A stretch of DNA of 64,000 bases from positions 18,471,002 to 18,535,001 of the forward strand of contig NC_045148.1 in the NCBI RefSeq assembly GCF_008831285.2, written 5' to 3'. This DNA comes from Nymphaea colorata (lineage: Eukaryota > Streptophyta > Magnoliopsida > Nymphaeales > Nymphaeaceae). The translations under genes were made by a program, and so were the position numbers. Below, piece by piece: positions 23,080 to 35,033 of this stretch; the first letter of the stretch is position 1, and every line of letters begins with the position of its first letter. The notes under the pieces are model-generated. The model made no database searches, was not told where the DNA came from, and worked only from the letters and a program-made list of their open reading frames with translations.

Positions 23080-23736
23080 GAGGAGCGGAGCATGATCAAA
23101 CAAGTGTCTCGGCCCAGGAACCAAAGAGGATGGAAGAAAAGGAGAGAACAACTAAGGCAAGAGGAAGACCCGGTCCAACCTACGAAGAATCAGAGGATTC
23201 CTATTGTTGGACCAAGTAAACTTGCCATTACTCAGAGACACGTCAAAAAGACCGAACTCATGAACGAAGAAGTGAAAAGCCGACATAGATGGACCAGAAG
23301 GGACAAGAGATCAAGAGTCGTCAGGGCTAAGCAAACAACTGAAGTCTCCTGCCAAAAGCCAAGGTGAGGAAACAAGCTGACGAGCATGATGTAACTCATC
23401 CCATAGTTGGTCACGCAAGGCCTCAACGCAAGGGCCATAGACCGTAGTAACTAAGACCAGGCCAATGAGCCAAAGACCATTGAAAATGACCAAGATAGAG
23501 TAATAACCGACATGCGCCACATCCCTCGTAAGAGGAGGAGACCAGGCCACCAGGATGCCCGTAGGGGCACCATTAGCCGGAAGAAACCCAAAGGACGGTT
23601 GACGCAACAAAGTACAAACACAGGCGTGAGAAATCACAGACAATTTGTTGTCAACCACGATAAGCAAGGAAGGTCCATGCTGACGCACCCAAGAAGAGAG
23701 ATACCTATGCCAATAACATGCTCCCAAGCCCCGCAT
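23080..23736 (-). pseudogene. LINE apurinic-type endonuclease domain, one stop
   Basis: The frame runs from MRGLGACYWHRYLSSW (the N-terminal NxRG region) through GILVAWSPPL, TTVYGP and WLLAGDFS (GDFN in most relatives) to FDVSLSNGKFTWSNNRNP, LRRLDR and finally LFDHAPL, which holds the catalytic Asp-His pair. The order and spacing match the EEP endonuclease that nicks target DNA for target-primed reverse transcription. One in-frame TGA near 23309 splits it. The N-terminal acidic residue region reads VVDNK where ETK is usual. It is otherwise complete in outline. Confidence 0.75.
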
Positions 23737-24989
23737 GTTCTAACACACAACCCTCTTGAAGAAACCATGTGAAGAGGCGTACGTCTAGCCACTCTAGCAG
23801 TACCGAGAGGGAGGATGGAGGCGGCAGAAGCCCCAATCCTACACAATTCCCACTGCAACCGAGTAAGGTTGGAGTGGGTGGCCGGTGTAATAGCGGCAAC
23901 AAATGAAGAATGAAGGAAATCAAGCTACTCCTGAGGAAGCATGTCCTTAAGAGAGGCAAGCACATCCAGAAGGGAGATGCCTAGCTCAGCATCTAACAAG
24001 GGAGAAACAGGTGGCAACCTATCGGGCAAGAGCGGGCAAACAGAAGGTCCGGTGGTGGGACCAAGCAATCGAGCAGAAGACTGAGGGTAGCAATGGACGC
24101 ATAATCAATTACGCAGGGTGGGGGAAATAGCGTCAACACAAGAGAGGTGGGGGATGACAGGGCTAATCGGGGGAAGGGGCAAGCAGGTGGGGTTGCGAGA
24201 ACACTGCAACAGAATGCGAGGAGTAGTACACGCAGGGAAGGCAAGCTGGTGACAATGCAACTGTCAATGGAAACAGAAGAAAACCGAGCAGGTGGGCAAA
24301 GGAGGTGGTCCTAGACGGTGGGGGTGGCAAAGGGGGGCCGGTAACAAGGGTAAGGAGCAAGGAACATGCAACAAATGGAGATGGACTGACTATGAGAGAC
24401 GAATCGACAGAGGTCAAAGCAACGGAGGTCATAGTCGAGAAAGAGCAAGCAACAACAGTTACCTCAAGGGGGTGACCCCCTGCTGACGGGAGGGCAGCTG
24501 ACTGTGATGGTGCAAAGGACCGGATGATGCCACGATCAGATAGAGCAATAAGCAGCACCTCGGGGAGCGCGGCGGAGAGCAGGCAGGGCACGACCGAGTA
24601 GGCAAGGCCACCTCCAGCGGTGAGGGAAACAAAGGCGGGAGCTGAGGTTGCGAGAGCTCGACAAGCGAAGAAAACTGGTGCAGCAGACCACCTTGGTTGA
24701 AGACCCACGGGACCGCTACTTAGAAAGGCACCCCATGTGCCAAAACAAGTAGGCCCAGGCCAAGGAAGTCTGATAGAGTCAAAGAAGATAGAGGTAGCAT
24801 CCGAAGCAGGTGACTGAGAAGCAGCTGGTAGAGGAACCTAGACCCAAAAGGTGGAAGCGACGGTCGCAAAGCCATGCAGTCAACCGAAAAGTCACCGGTC
24901 ATTCTGACTAGCAGGAAAACGACATCAAGAACACGTGGTAGCCCGACGGCCATTCAAGGTATTACACCTCAGACACCACCAATGGCCCC

Positions 24990-25509
24990 ATCAGACGAGG
25001 ATAGAAGCGACAGACCGAAGAAGGCGATGTAGCTTGGAAGCACGATGGGAAGAGGGGACACACCAAGGTGAGGGAGCCGGCTTACCAATGGAGACCACCT
25101 TGGGAAGCCTCGGCCACAAGGAATAGTCACCCATCTGCAAAAGGATAAACAAATAGCGTGCGGCTGGTAGGAATGCCTGGAAGACGCTGCGAGCGTCTTG
25201 CAATATAAGCAAGCCGACGAAAACACAATTGAAGATGGTAGACTGCCAACTGAATGACAACGCCATAGCCTGACGAACCCCCTTAGGCGAGCAAAGAAAA
25301 CTAACTACAACACGACAAAACAAACGATTAAGGGGAAGGGGGTTACCCAGCCTGATCCCACAAAGACTGGGACCACCAACCCAAGCTCCATGTGGTGATC
25401 GCAAAGGAAAAGGAGGAGGGAGGGTGGCCACAAGACCAACTCTAGGCAAGAACAAAAAGGCCGGCAAGAAAAACAATGAAGCCAAGCAGCAACGTTTGGA
25501 CCCTCTCAA
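24990..25509 (-). pseudogene. LINE ORF1 relic, DUF4283-like
   Basis: A 172-codon frame is open. The pattern VRQAMALSFSWQ, then FNCVFVGLLILQDARSVFQAF, then LLQMGDYSLWPRL fits the spacing of the DUF4283 domain of plant LINE gag proteins (helix, strand, then a Trp-containing segment). SIGKPA follows, where family members usually have an IGxPL motif. Just past the stop, another frame reads CLRCNTLNGRRATTC, which could be a zinc knuckle that lost its His. No profile search was possible; the call is by eye. Confidence 0.45.
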
Positions 25510-27765
25510 AGCCTAAGCTCAGCACGGCCCCGCAGGCCGATGAGATGCCACTTAGCGCGACGTGAGAGCAAGGCACTGAAAGAGGACTGGACAGCTATGA
25601 AAACGATCCAAAAGAAGAAGTGGATAGCACAAGCTGTAACGAGAATTTCATCAAACTGTTGCCGAGCATGGAGAGGGCACAACAAAGCAAAAAGTAGGAA
25701 ACACAGTGCTGCAAGCAGAAGCAGTTGAGGAACGAGAGGGAGGAGGAGCAAACCGCCCCAGGAAGGACCTGGTAGTCAAGCAGGCAGAGTGGATTCAGGA
25801 GAAGAAGCGGCTGGAGGAGGAGGCGATTAACCTAGCCAGCAGCCACGGGCAACGTTGAAGGGCAGGAGAGGAGGGAGTGCAGATGAAAGAGGGAGAGGGA
25901 CCAATGTTCATCGTGAGAGGTCGGGGACTGGGTGCCTCATTTCGGTGCTTCTCAACACTATCCGGACGAGCACCATAGGAGGGGAGTCTGGTGGATGTCT
26001 CCACGAGTGAGAGGGGGAGTCGTAGGCGAGAGAGCATAACAAGGCCCTAAGAGAGAACCACCCAGAGCGAGCGAGAGAGAGAGAGAGAGAGAGAGAGAGC
26101 AATAAGAAGAAAATGAGAAGGGGGGAGAGAGAGAGAGAGAGAGAGAGATGAACACTCTATGCATCAGATTTTGGATTAACAAAAATATAGAAGGAAAAAC
26201 GAACAAAAAAACAAGTCAGACTTTTAGGCTATATGCGAGTTAAATTACATGTCATTTCTTGTGAAGGTTGTCTTAAAATGTCATCAGAAAATTATTTACA
26301 ACTTACAAATGTAGTTGTGAAGATTAAAACATCTCAAAATCATCCACCATCAAGTTATAAATTGTATATAAGCGTCTCTAAGAAAATAGCACCGGTCAGT
26401 CCTTCGTAAAGTTGCTGATCCCTTTGACAATCGTTTGTTTATTAATTGACGCCATTGCCATCACAACTCAGCTAAAGAAAGTATGTGTTCCCAGAAAGAA
26501 GATTCATTTATCTTTGTACACCATCCATCTTAATTTTCTCATTATGTTCTGTTTCTTTTAAAAACAAATGATTAAGGGGAAGGGGGTTACCCGGCCTGAT
26601 CCCACAAAGATTGGGACCACCAACCCAAGCTCCATGTGGTGATCGCAAAAGCAAAGGAGGACGGAGGGTGGCCATAAGACCAACCCCGGGCAAGAACAAA
26701 AAGGCCAGCAAGAAAAACAATGAAGCCAAGCAGCTGTGTTTGCACCCTCTCAAAGCCTAAGCTCAGCACGGCCCTGCAGGCCAATGAGACGCCACTTAGC
26801 GCGATGTGAGAGCAAGGCTCCGAGAGAGGACTGGAAAGCTATGAAAACGATCCAAAAGAAGAAGTGGATAGCACAAGCTGTAACAAGCATTTCATCAAAC
26901 TGTTGCCGAGCATGGAGAGGGCACAACAGAGCAAAAAGTAGGAAACACTGCAAGCAGAAGCGGTTGAGGAATGAGAGGGAGGAGGAGCAAACCGCCCAAG
27001 GAAGGAGCTGGTAGTTAAGCAGGCGGACTGGATTCGGGAGAAGAAGCGGCTGGAGGAGGAGGCGATTGACCTGGCCAGCAGCCACGGGCAACGCTGAAGG
27101 GCAGGAGAGGAGGGAGTGCAGATGAGAGAGGGAGAGGGACCAATGTTCGTTGTGAGAGGTCGGGGACGGGGTGCCTCATCTCGGTGCTTCTCAACACTAT
27201 CCGGACGAGCACCATAGGAGGGGAGTCGCAGGTGAGAGAGAAGAACAAGGCCCTGAGAGAGAACCACCCAGAGCGAGAGGGAGAGAAAGAGAGAGAGAGA
27301 GCAATAAGAAGAAAATGAGAAGGGGGGAGTGAGAGAGAGAGAGAGAGAGAGAGATGAACACTCTATGCATCAGATTTTGGATTAACAAAAATATAGAAGG
27401 AAAAACGAAGAAAAAAACAAGTCAAACTTTTAGGCTATATGCGAGTTAAATTACATGTCATTTCTTGTGAAGGTTGTCTTAAAATGTCATCAGAAAATTA
27501 TATACAACTTAAAAATGTAGTTGTGAAGATTAAAACATCTCAAAGTCATCCACCTTCAAGTTATTAATTGTATATAAGCATCTCTAAGAAAATAGCACCT
27601 GTCAGTCCTTCGTAAAGTTGCTGATCCCTGTGACAATCGTTTGTTTATTAATTGACGCCATTGCCATCACAACTCAGCTGAAGAAAGTATGTGTTCCCAG
27701 AAAGAAGATTCATTTAGCTTTGTACACCATCCATCTTAATTTTCTCAATATGTTCTGTTTCTTTT
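25326..27765. repeat. Tandem duplication of the LINE 5' part and its flank
   Basis: Unit 1 (25326 to about 26569) and unit 2 (26570 to about 27765) are highly similar. Each holds part of LINE ORF1, the GA-microsatellite 5' region, and about 400 bp of non-LINE flank (26160-26565 and 27366-27765). The junction at about 26560-26570 joins the flank word TTCTGTTTCTTTT to the ORF1 word AACAAATGATTAAGGGG. Starting anchors are 1244 bp apart. Unit 2 has small deletions. Long plus-strand frames here are antisense shadows. Confidence 0.9.
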
Positions 27766-27924
27766 ATTCCCCCTATAATGCAATTTGGATAGAGTGCGAT
27801 CAGAACATCCTTCTCTTTTTTTAGGAAACTTTGCTGGCCGTAACATGATCCTCTGACCTACAGCATCTCACATATAAAATGAAAAATTAATGAATAAGTG
27901 AAAATGAAGCAATGCTCGTCGACA

Positions 27925-27939
27925 CTACACTAAACACAT

Positions 27940-27970
<31 letters not shown>

Positions 27971-28440
27971 CTTTGCAGTGATTGAAACAGGGATGGGGAG
28001 CACATGAAGAGGGGTAGAGAGTTTATTTCCTCTCTTAAGTGTAAAGTGTGTCGCCGGCCGCCTCATGAGCTTGTTGTGGCCAACCCCCATTATCAACGTT
28101 GTCGTCCTCTTCAAAAGAGATTTACTAGAGAAAGTATGATTTAGCAATTTCTAACATTCAAGATGCCATGAAGCTCAAACGGAAGAATGTTAGGTCCTTC
28201 TGCCACTTGGGATCTGTTACAAAAAATGAAAACTATTTGTTAAAGCTGTGTTATAAACTTTGTTTTCTTTACACCTATTGTAAAGGTGTAAAATTGAATC
28301 GTGGGGTTCTTTGTCGCACATGTGGAATTCTCTAGAACGTTGATGGCATGATTCTCTTGTAACAAAAAATATTCTTTCACGCCGGTAATTGATTATGTAC
28401 AAAAAAACAGTATATGTGAAAGGAAGAACAGCACGATGCC
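27925..28440 (+). mobile_element. Copia-type LTR copy
   Basis: It starts ACACTACACTAAACACATGAG after a run of GA and matches the other LTRs of the family. It shares with the inverted LTR at 38037 a TCTCTTAAGTGTAAAGTGTG-type segment that is shorter in the 3975 and 20334 copies. No primer site or gag follows. Its upstream flank differs from the C-flanked copies, so it marks an independent insertion and helps locate the LTR start. Confidence 0.6.
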
Positions 28441-28524
28441 AAATGTCATGGGAAAAGATGAGCCAGCCAAATGTTGTTGAAACAGAAAACCGTGGTGACT
28501 TAAACTAGCGACTTTCTTAATCGC

Positions 28525-28887
28525 ATGCACTGTTTCTGGCATCCAGCGGTTCAGGTAGCATCGCCAGCCTTCCACGATCCTCCAGAAGTCATCCCAGAAG
28601 AGTTCAAGCAAGCATCGATTCATTCCCTGCGATTGAAGGATTATCGGCATTCCATAGAGTGGTTCTTTGGTGAACCTGCCCCTTTCACTTCTGTTCATGA
28701 TTCCGACCACCTTTTCCGGTCAATCATCATGAACAGCATCCCAATGTTTTATATTAAGTTCTTCTTCCTAGACATTATAGTAAAATGTATTAAGACATTT
28801 CGGAAGCCTCCATTTGTTTCCCCATGTTTTACAGTGGAAGAGAATAACGCCCAAAGTGCCTCCATTTCATGTGAATTTTATTCTTAA
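28525..28887 (+). other. Unidentified 120-codon ORF, possible captured fragment
   Basis: I do not recognise this. The first ~75 codons (to about 28750) look less like repeat DNA than their surroundings: mixed composition and no low complexity (for example HSIEWFFGEPAPFTS). The last third runs into family B sequence, so the natural end is lost. The minus strand is also open over the same stretch (28710-28393). No copy was seen elsewhere in the window. It could be a gene fragment moved here with a transposon or a chance frame; a chance frame remains quite likely. Confidence 0.2.
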
Positions 28888-30138
28888 CACAGCAAGTAAT
28901 TGCAAATATTCCTATTGTTTATCCTTGTGAAAAGCACATAATCTGTTATGTAAGAACCTGTAAATCACTTAGCTAGTTTTAACCTAATATGTTGCCATAA
29001 TATTAAAAGAGCAATATTTAAGTCTAGAACTCCCTGAAGATATATAATTAATTTCGTGCTTAACGGAACAATAAAATCTATATACTAATTTCTGAATAAA
29101 TACGGAAGCATCTATTCCTTGTTGTCAGAACGAAACAATTTGGCATGTTTAGCTTAGGTAATTGGTATCAGGATTGGAAATTAACACATAGGAGGATATT
29201 AAATTTCCACAGTAAATTATTCACAATTAATTAATATTGAAGCTATTAAGTTTTTTTTACAAAAATATTTTGAAAAGTCATTAATAAAAGTGGTGTGTGT
29301 CGGTTGCTAACAAGTCTGAACAAAATCCCGAAAATGGTTTCAATTAATCTGTTGATTCTAGCTCATTGTGCATATCTTTAAGACAACAGCAACATTTTCA
29401 GGGATTGTGGATGCTCATGTACAGTGGACATCCCAAACAGTGCACCAATGAATGAACAGCCAATAATTGAATTTTATTTATTTATTTATTTTTTTTTGGG
29501 GGGGGGCAGCGAGAGGGGGAGAGAGAGAGGGGGGGAGATATCGTTGATTTTTTTACAAAAAACACAAATGAAATATTAGTGACTTAAAGGCTTAGAAAAT
29601 TTGTTTCTCTTTTAATTACGAAAAACAGCAAAAACATTTTAGTTATACTATTTGCTAAGTTATTTTTCTTAATATCTGTTATTATATTTTTTCAAAAATT
29701 GGGGAGGATCGTATGAAATTTTCTGCTCAATCGACCATCACGCATGTTCAAACAAATATAGACACGAAGCATAGATGGTTTTCTGGGTTTTCAAACTTGG
29801 TATATATTTTTCAAACATTTAATATATTTTTCTGTTTGGCTCACAACCTGTCGTTAGGCATATTCTGATCTTGATTAATTTATATTTTCTATGTAACTTT
29901 TATCTACAAATACAAAAAAAAACAACAAAAAATTCACTTTCAAATTAGTTGATATCAACCGACATATAATTAACGAGTTAGACACCCTGTATTTGCCAAC
30001 TATTTCCCAAATTCCAATGATTTTCCAGTTTTCTCCTTTTTGTTCGTTTATAGCTCGAATTGGCTTGGGCAGACCATGGCTTGGTTTCATACCAAAACCT
30101 AAAAATAGGGTTTCGTTCTTTGTAATATATGGTGGACC

Positions 30139-30557
30139 CAGGGCTGCATGCACGAGTCAAGTCGAGCTCTAGTTGGGTCAGCTCGAGTCGACTTCACTCA
30201 GAAAACTCGAGGTCAAACTCGACTCAAGCTCCAGAACAAGCTCAAGCTTGACTCGATGATACAACATTGGGCTCAAACTCGACTCACTGAACTCATTTAT
30301 GTTAAACATGTCTTGTTTCATTTAACTTGTCAAACTGTATTAACTCGTTTAGATTTTTTGTCGTTATAATTCAATATTTATTGTATAGTCGAGTCGAGTT
30401 GAGTTCTTACAACTCTAACTCAACTCGTTTAACATTTCGAGCATACATTTGAACTCAAGCTCAACTCGTTAATAAACAAGTCAGGTTCAAGTTGAGCTTC
30501 AACGAGTGAGTTCGATCGAGTCGAGCTTGAGCTGGCTCAACTTGTTGTGCAGCCCTA
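30139..30557. mobile_element. hAT-like MITE, B2 copy
   Basis: This is the counterpart of 5037-5466, with the better preserved ends CAGGGCTGC and GCAGCCCTA. Flanks are GGTGGACC (30131-30138) and AGTGGAAT (30558-30565). The interior is again GAGCTCGA/ACTCGA-rich. Shared position in B1 and B2 shows that insertion preceded duplication of B. Confidence 0.65.
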
Positions 30558-32474
30558 AGTGGAATTCTCTTTCAGACATATAGTATTAATCTACTTATTG
30601 ATCGGGTCTTTTGAGATGCACCGAGATTCCTTTTGGAATAGATTTCAAGGAAAACGAGCTATAACTGATCTTGTTTGGCCTTTCACCCCTAGCCACAAGT
30701 CGTTCCCATATTTCTGCCACATGCATGGGCTCGGTCCTCGAAGGCCTGGTAGAGCTTGTTTGAACCTGGCTAGATCGATCAGTTTAGGGTCAAATAGGAA
30801 GAACTATCTGCAACCTCTAGAAAGCACCTACACTTAACGGCTTAAGCAGCTGTTCCCAAAAGGTTGCCGTTAGAGTGAGTGTCCCCCGCCGGGTCTATGC
30901 TCCGCTCCTTTGACTGATTGTTTGCATCCAATCTCAGGTTCTCTGTTACACTAGCCTCCCCGCTCACCAAAGTGAGGCTGTGCAGCTGAACTGACCCTTC
31001 AAGACTCACTGATCGGGCAGGCGAGTCCTCGAAAGTGTTCTTCAGTCTGATTTCCATGAAAACTACTAAAGCTGCAAAATATTACGCTCTAATTGACAAG
31101 GTAGAGCGCTAAAGTGTTGGAAAAAGTCCTAATTCCTAAAGAGGAAAAAGTAAAGCCTCGACTCCAAGGGTATTGCCTCCCAAGTATTGAATTTGCAGTG
31201 GCACTGAATGGGCCAATGGAAAATCAGCGAGTTATATATTAATGGGTTTAAGAAGCTGCAGGGGCATCAGCCATTAAAATAAAGGGATTATTTACAAAAT
31301 TACTCATCTCAATCTAAATTATCTACAAAGGAAGAGAAAAATAAAATGGATAATTTTCAATAAAAGGGCAACTGTTTAAATTATTCCTTATAATTTTAGT
31401 GACTTCCATGCCGAAGCAACTCGTTGAGATTTATCCAAAAAGTTGAGTGCACGTTTCTTGATGTTTAAGAGTTGTCTGGTGAATTACTATTTGAACAAGA
31501 ATCGAGCCACTTTGTATAATTTTGTGAAAGATTGCAGAAATATTTCAGTACATTCAGTCTCAGATGTGCTAGTGTTTTAATGGCACATTACAAAAAAACA
31601 TTTAACGAAAAATAGTTTTTTAAAAATTATTTTTTAATTAGTTTTGCAAAACAGATTTGTATGTTTGGATATAGAATCAAAACAGTTTTTTGTTTTTAAT
31701 TAATTTTGGTAAAATATTTTCTTCCAAAAATTATTTTTTTTGTAAAACTTGCATTTCTTGTCATCCAAACTCTTACGAAACAGTATCTTAGAAGGAAGAT
31801 TCGGTTTTTACCTCAAAAAATGAGTTTTGCCACCCAAACAACTTAAGAATGCGTTCTTGTGAATAGGAAATATTAATCCTCTGAGGGAGGAAATCAACAG
31901 GACACTCTTGGAAAACGATCCAAACACAAAAAAAATTATATGTTAAAGTTTTTTGACTTGGTATGCGGGAGAAAAGTCGACGGATGGAATATGCCATGGG
32001 ACAAAAAAAAAGTTTAACCAATAGATATACAAAACCATCTGATCGAAACTAGTGTTTTGAGCAATTATTTCTAAAACCTGACTAATTAAATGCATGTGCG
32101 TTGCCGAGACAACTAAACAATTAAAATTAAATTACAAACGTTTGATCACTTTCAGAACCCATCATATGTTAAGTCCTAACAGAAGATACCATGCCAAGGG
32201 TCGGAAATAATCAAAATACTCTTTTATTAAAATAATCAGAGATAGTTTATAGTCATACTATTGAATGGTTGACAGATGTCGAAAAAAATATATAAAATGG
32301 TACGTAGATGTGTTCAGTGAACAACCAATAAAAAATGCATGAGGAACCACTAAAAAAGTCAGGGCGGCTTCGATGTGAATGCAGGTATAATTATAGTCAT
32401 ATTTTCAGATATAGGTTTATTTTTTGAAAGACTTGACTCTCTCCCCCTCTCACCCTTCAAAGACGGATTTATTT

Positions 32475-33080
32475 CATAGAGCATTTTTTTTCATGGGCAC
32501 AAGATGGCGAAGGGTGTTTCTGTATACGTCATGCATATAGCTTGCTTCAACCAACTGGTGTCAACTGGTTTCCTCATAACCTCCTTTGGGCTGGGGTCCT
32601 ACTCGACGATCCAAAATTCTTGCATGGTTTATTCTATTGGACCACATTCAGACTCAAAATAACCTCACAAGATCTGGTTTTCACCTTGGAAGCAAGTGTC
32701 CTTTATGTTATTGTGCTGAGGTCTACCACTCACCTGGTGTGGTTTTGTCGAGTGTCTCAAGATATTTATGCGCTTACCTGGTCTATGCCTCATATTGAAG
32801 TCACAACCATATCTACAATTCAGAACCTTGATCCATGGACCAGTTAGAGTGAGAAACAAAAAGAAATGGCGTACCATTTAGAGAATGACTGTTTACGTAT
32901 GGGGCATTTGGAACTCCAGAAATGATATTATTTATAGGAATGAGACTGTCTTAGTTCAGTGCATGACATCCTCTATTTTGTATCATGTCTGGTTAATTTC
33001 CAGTAACCTATGGCGAAGTGGTGATACCTCCAACTTCTTACAGGAATTAAGAGATAATCTTTAGATGTAATTACTTTTTC
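32475..33080 (+). mobile_element. LINE 3' fragment with zf-RVT-like domain
   Basis: On the plus strand, shifting frames give PKILAWF, NNLTRSGFHLGSKCPLC and SQDIYALTWSM, and near 32895 VWGIWNSRNDIIYRNE. This order fits the zinc-binding zf-RVT domain at the C-terminus of plant LINE RT proteins, followed by the W.IW..RN motif. The fragment lies in a CT-rich microsatellite zone of B2. B1 has no such insert (7165-7215). A shorter copy is in B3 (43197-43570). Confidence 0.65.
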
Positions 33081-34814
33081 AAATTCAACTTTTTGCTGTA
33101 CTTATGTTAATGTTATGTTAATTTTTATTTCTCTCCCTCTCTCTCCCTCACTCTCTCTCTCTCCCTGAGAACACTGCAATTTAAAAATGTGTAGGGTGGC
33201 TTCGATGTGAATGGTTTGCATATGCCAAAAGAAAATCAATGTATATTGTAGAGTTTATTCTGCTATCAAACCTAAGGGCCGGCGAGGTAAAAAAAAGAAA
33301 AAAACTGGCAGGTCGGGCAGGCCCAGGCTAGGTATTATGGTCCGATTTAATTCAATATATACATCATCAAACCTTATTTCTCTCTCTACTCACATATAGG
33401 CAGTATGGATTCATATATTTTCAATTACAATGAATTAGGTGAAGATAATTTTCTTATCAGTTGTTTTCTTTAATAGATTATAGTACTCTTCTAAACAAAG
33501 TAATTACCAAACAAGCAAGAACGAACATTTTAAAACCAAAATACAACATGACATTAACAACCTTTAACAATTGAAAGACCGTGATTCTGTGGTTGTTTAT
33601 ACAACTGGACTGAAAGAACGGAGAGAATTAGCTACAAAAAATGGCAACAACGATACTAAAAAAAATAAAGCATTAATTAGAAGGAAGCAATATACATTTC
33701 TATTTCATTTGGAAGACTGTGACTGCACTGGCTTATTTTTCTTTCATGAATGACATAACCATGCCCAATACAATTATTGGTTGACATTTTGAGTAATTTG
33801 GTTCAATAACCTTAGCGTTCTGTGGTCCATTCTTGCCCTTCTTTGATATTTAATTAATTGAAAGAAAAAGAATGGCTACCCTAACGATGAATGTCGTCAT
33901 TTTGTGGTGAAGAATCGATGAAAAGCTACTCATTTTGAAGGGAAGAAAAGAACCATTCGACAGCCTTGAACAGGGATGGGGGAAAGGGTGTGAGGTTTCA
34001 ACCTCTTATTGACTTACCAAAAGAGAAGAAAAGAAAAAGGAAAGCTTGTGTGAGAAGTTAAATGATGAAAATTTTACTTTGCTGACCCCTCTTTGATGAT
34101 GACTAAGCTTCTCCATAGATTTACCTCTGCCTCCATGGATATGTCCAAGAAGATGCTGTCTTATTATCTTTTATGAAAAGCTGGTAATTGATGGCGAGCA
34201 GTTGAATTGGCGCGCCCAAAGAATTCTTCTGCTAGGGAACAATAGAAAATGAAACTCAGGAGATGTACACTTACATATGAACTGAGAAGATGTTTCCTCT
34301 TTTTCCTCATCACTGTTTAGCAAAGCCATCGCTGCTGCGTCTACCATTGTGAATGCCTTTTGTTAGGATTTGCAAAACTGTTGGGTTGTAAGAACTTTTT
34401 TCTTTAATTTCCAAAAGTTCCTTCACTGAAGGGCAGTAATGCTTTGAATTTTGAACCAAACAAAACACTATGTAATTATTCCATAAATATAAATATGCAC
34501 GAAACAGTCCTACACCTGCCTCTGCCTCTGCCCCTGCCTTCAGACCATAAGACGAAGAAACAACTAAAAGAAGCTGGCCGCCTCAGTAATGAGGCCTTAG
34601 AGGTGCAGGCAGCCACGGCTTCTTCCTTCCTTTGACTCCAAGGTTCAGGACGAAGGGATTGACACATACTCATGACCGCCTACCTATCACTTGGGCCATA
34701 AAATATATATAGGTGTGAGAAACAGCATTGCGGACATATGACATAATTTGCATGAAGCATACCTTCAAAGATGTGAGCTATATCACACTTGCCGCCCTTG
34801 TTTCTTTCCTTCTA

Positions 34815-34987
34815 ATGATGTAATAACAAAAACATGAATAACAAGGTCTAATGAAAAATGAGAACCGAAAAAGAGAAACAACTAAAGCTGACAAAGTAGG
34901 AGATGAATGAACGTGAAGAGTGACCGAGCAATAAGAACGAAGAAGGATTTCGCATGTTCGAGTGAAGATGACGTAGATATAGAATCT
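34815..34987. repeat. Segment family C, detached left piece
   Basis: Matches 19375-19543 in direct orientation. Homology stops at AGAATCT (34981-34987). The continuation of C is found in reverse orientation ending at 38834. This is one edge of an inferred inversion. Confidence 0.8.
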
Positions 34988-35033
34988 GATTTGTTTCAGC
35001 CTCACCACTTGATACTGAAACAATTTCGGGTGG

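Larger units (their letters stand above)
21900..26150 (-). mobile_element. L1-type LINE, internally deleted
   Basis: Reading the minus strand from 26150 downward: a GA-rich 5' region, an ORF1-like region with a DUF4283-like pattern (25509-24990), a Pro/Ser-rich stretch (about 24950-23960), an endonuclease (23736-23080), the endonuclease-RT linker (about 22930-22640), the start of RT (22566-22261) and then an apparent 3' untranslated part (22260 to about 21900). The catalytic RT motifs are missing. Stops and frameshifts are frequent. The 5' part is duplicated in tandem (25326-27765). Confidence 0.8.
28755..34814. repeat. Segment family B, copy B2
   Basis: This is the most complete B copy. It matches B1 (3180-8528 and 16307-17000) and B3 (38835-44880). 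It lacks the Copia LTR of A1 and the gypsy element of B1, and so provides empty sites for both near 29480-29520 and 33950. It carries the hAT-like MITE (30139-30557) and a LINE fragment (32475-33080). No host coding sequence is recognised. It ends where the small C piece begins. Confidence 0.85.

Noticed and set aside
22397-23095. 232-codon plus-strand ORF
   Set aside because: It is antisense to the LINE endonuclease-RT region, whose minus-strand motifs are recognisable. The plus-strand protein resembles nothing known to me.
24163-24708. 181-codon minus-strand ORF as an independent protein
   Set aside because: Pro/Ser/Leu-rich sequence between LINE ORF1 and endonuclease; best explained as part of the LINE.
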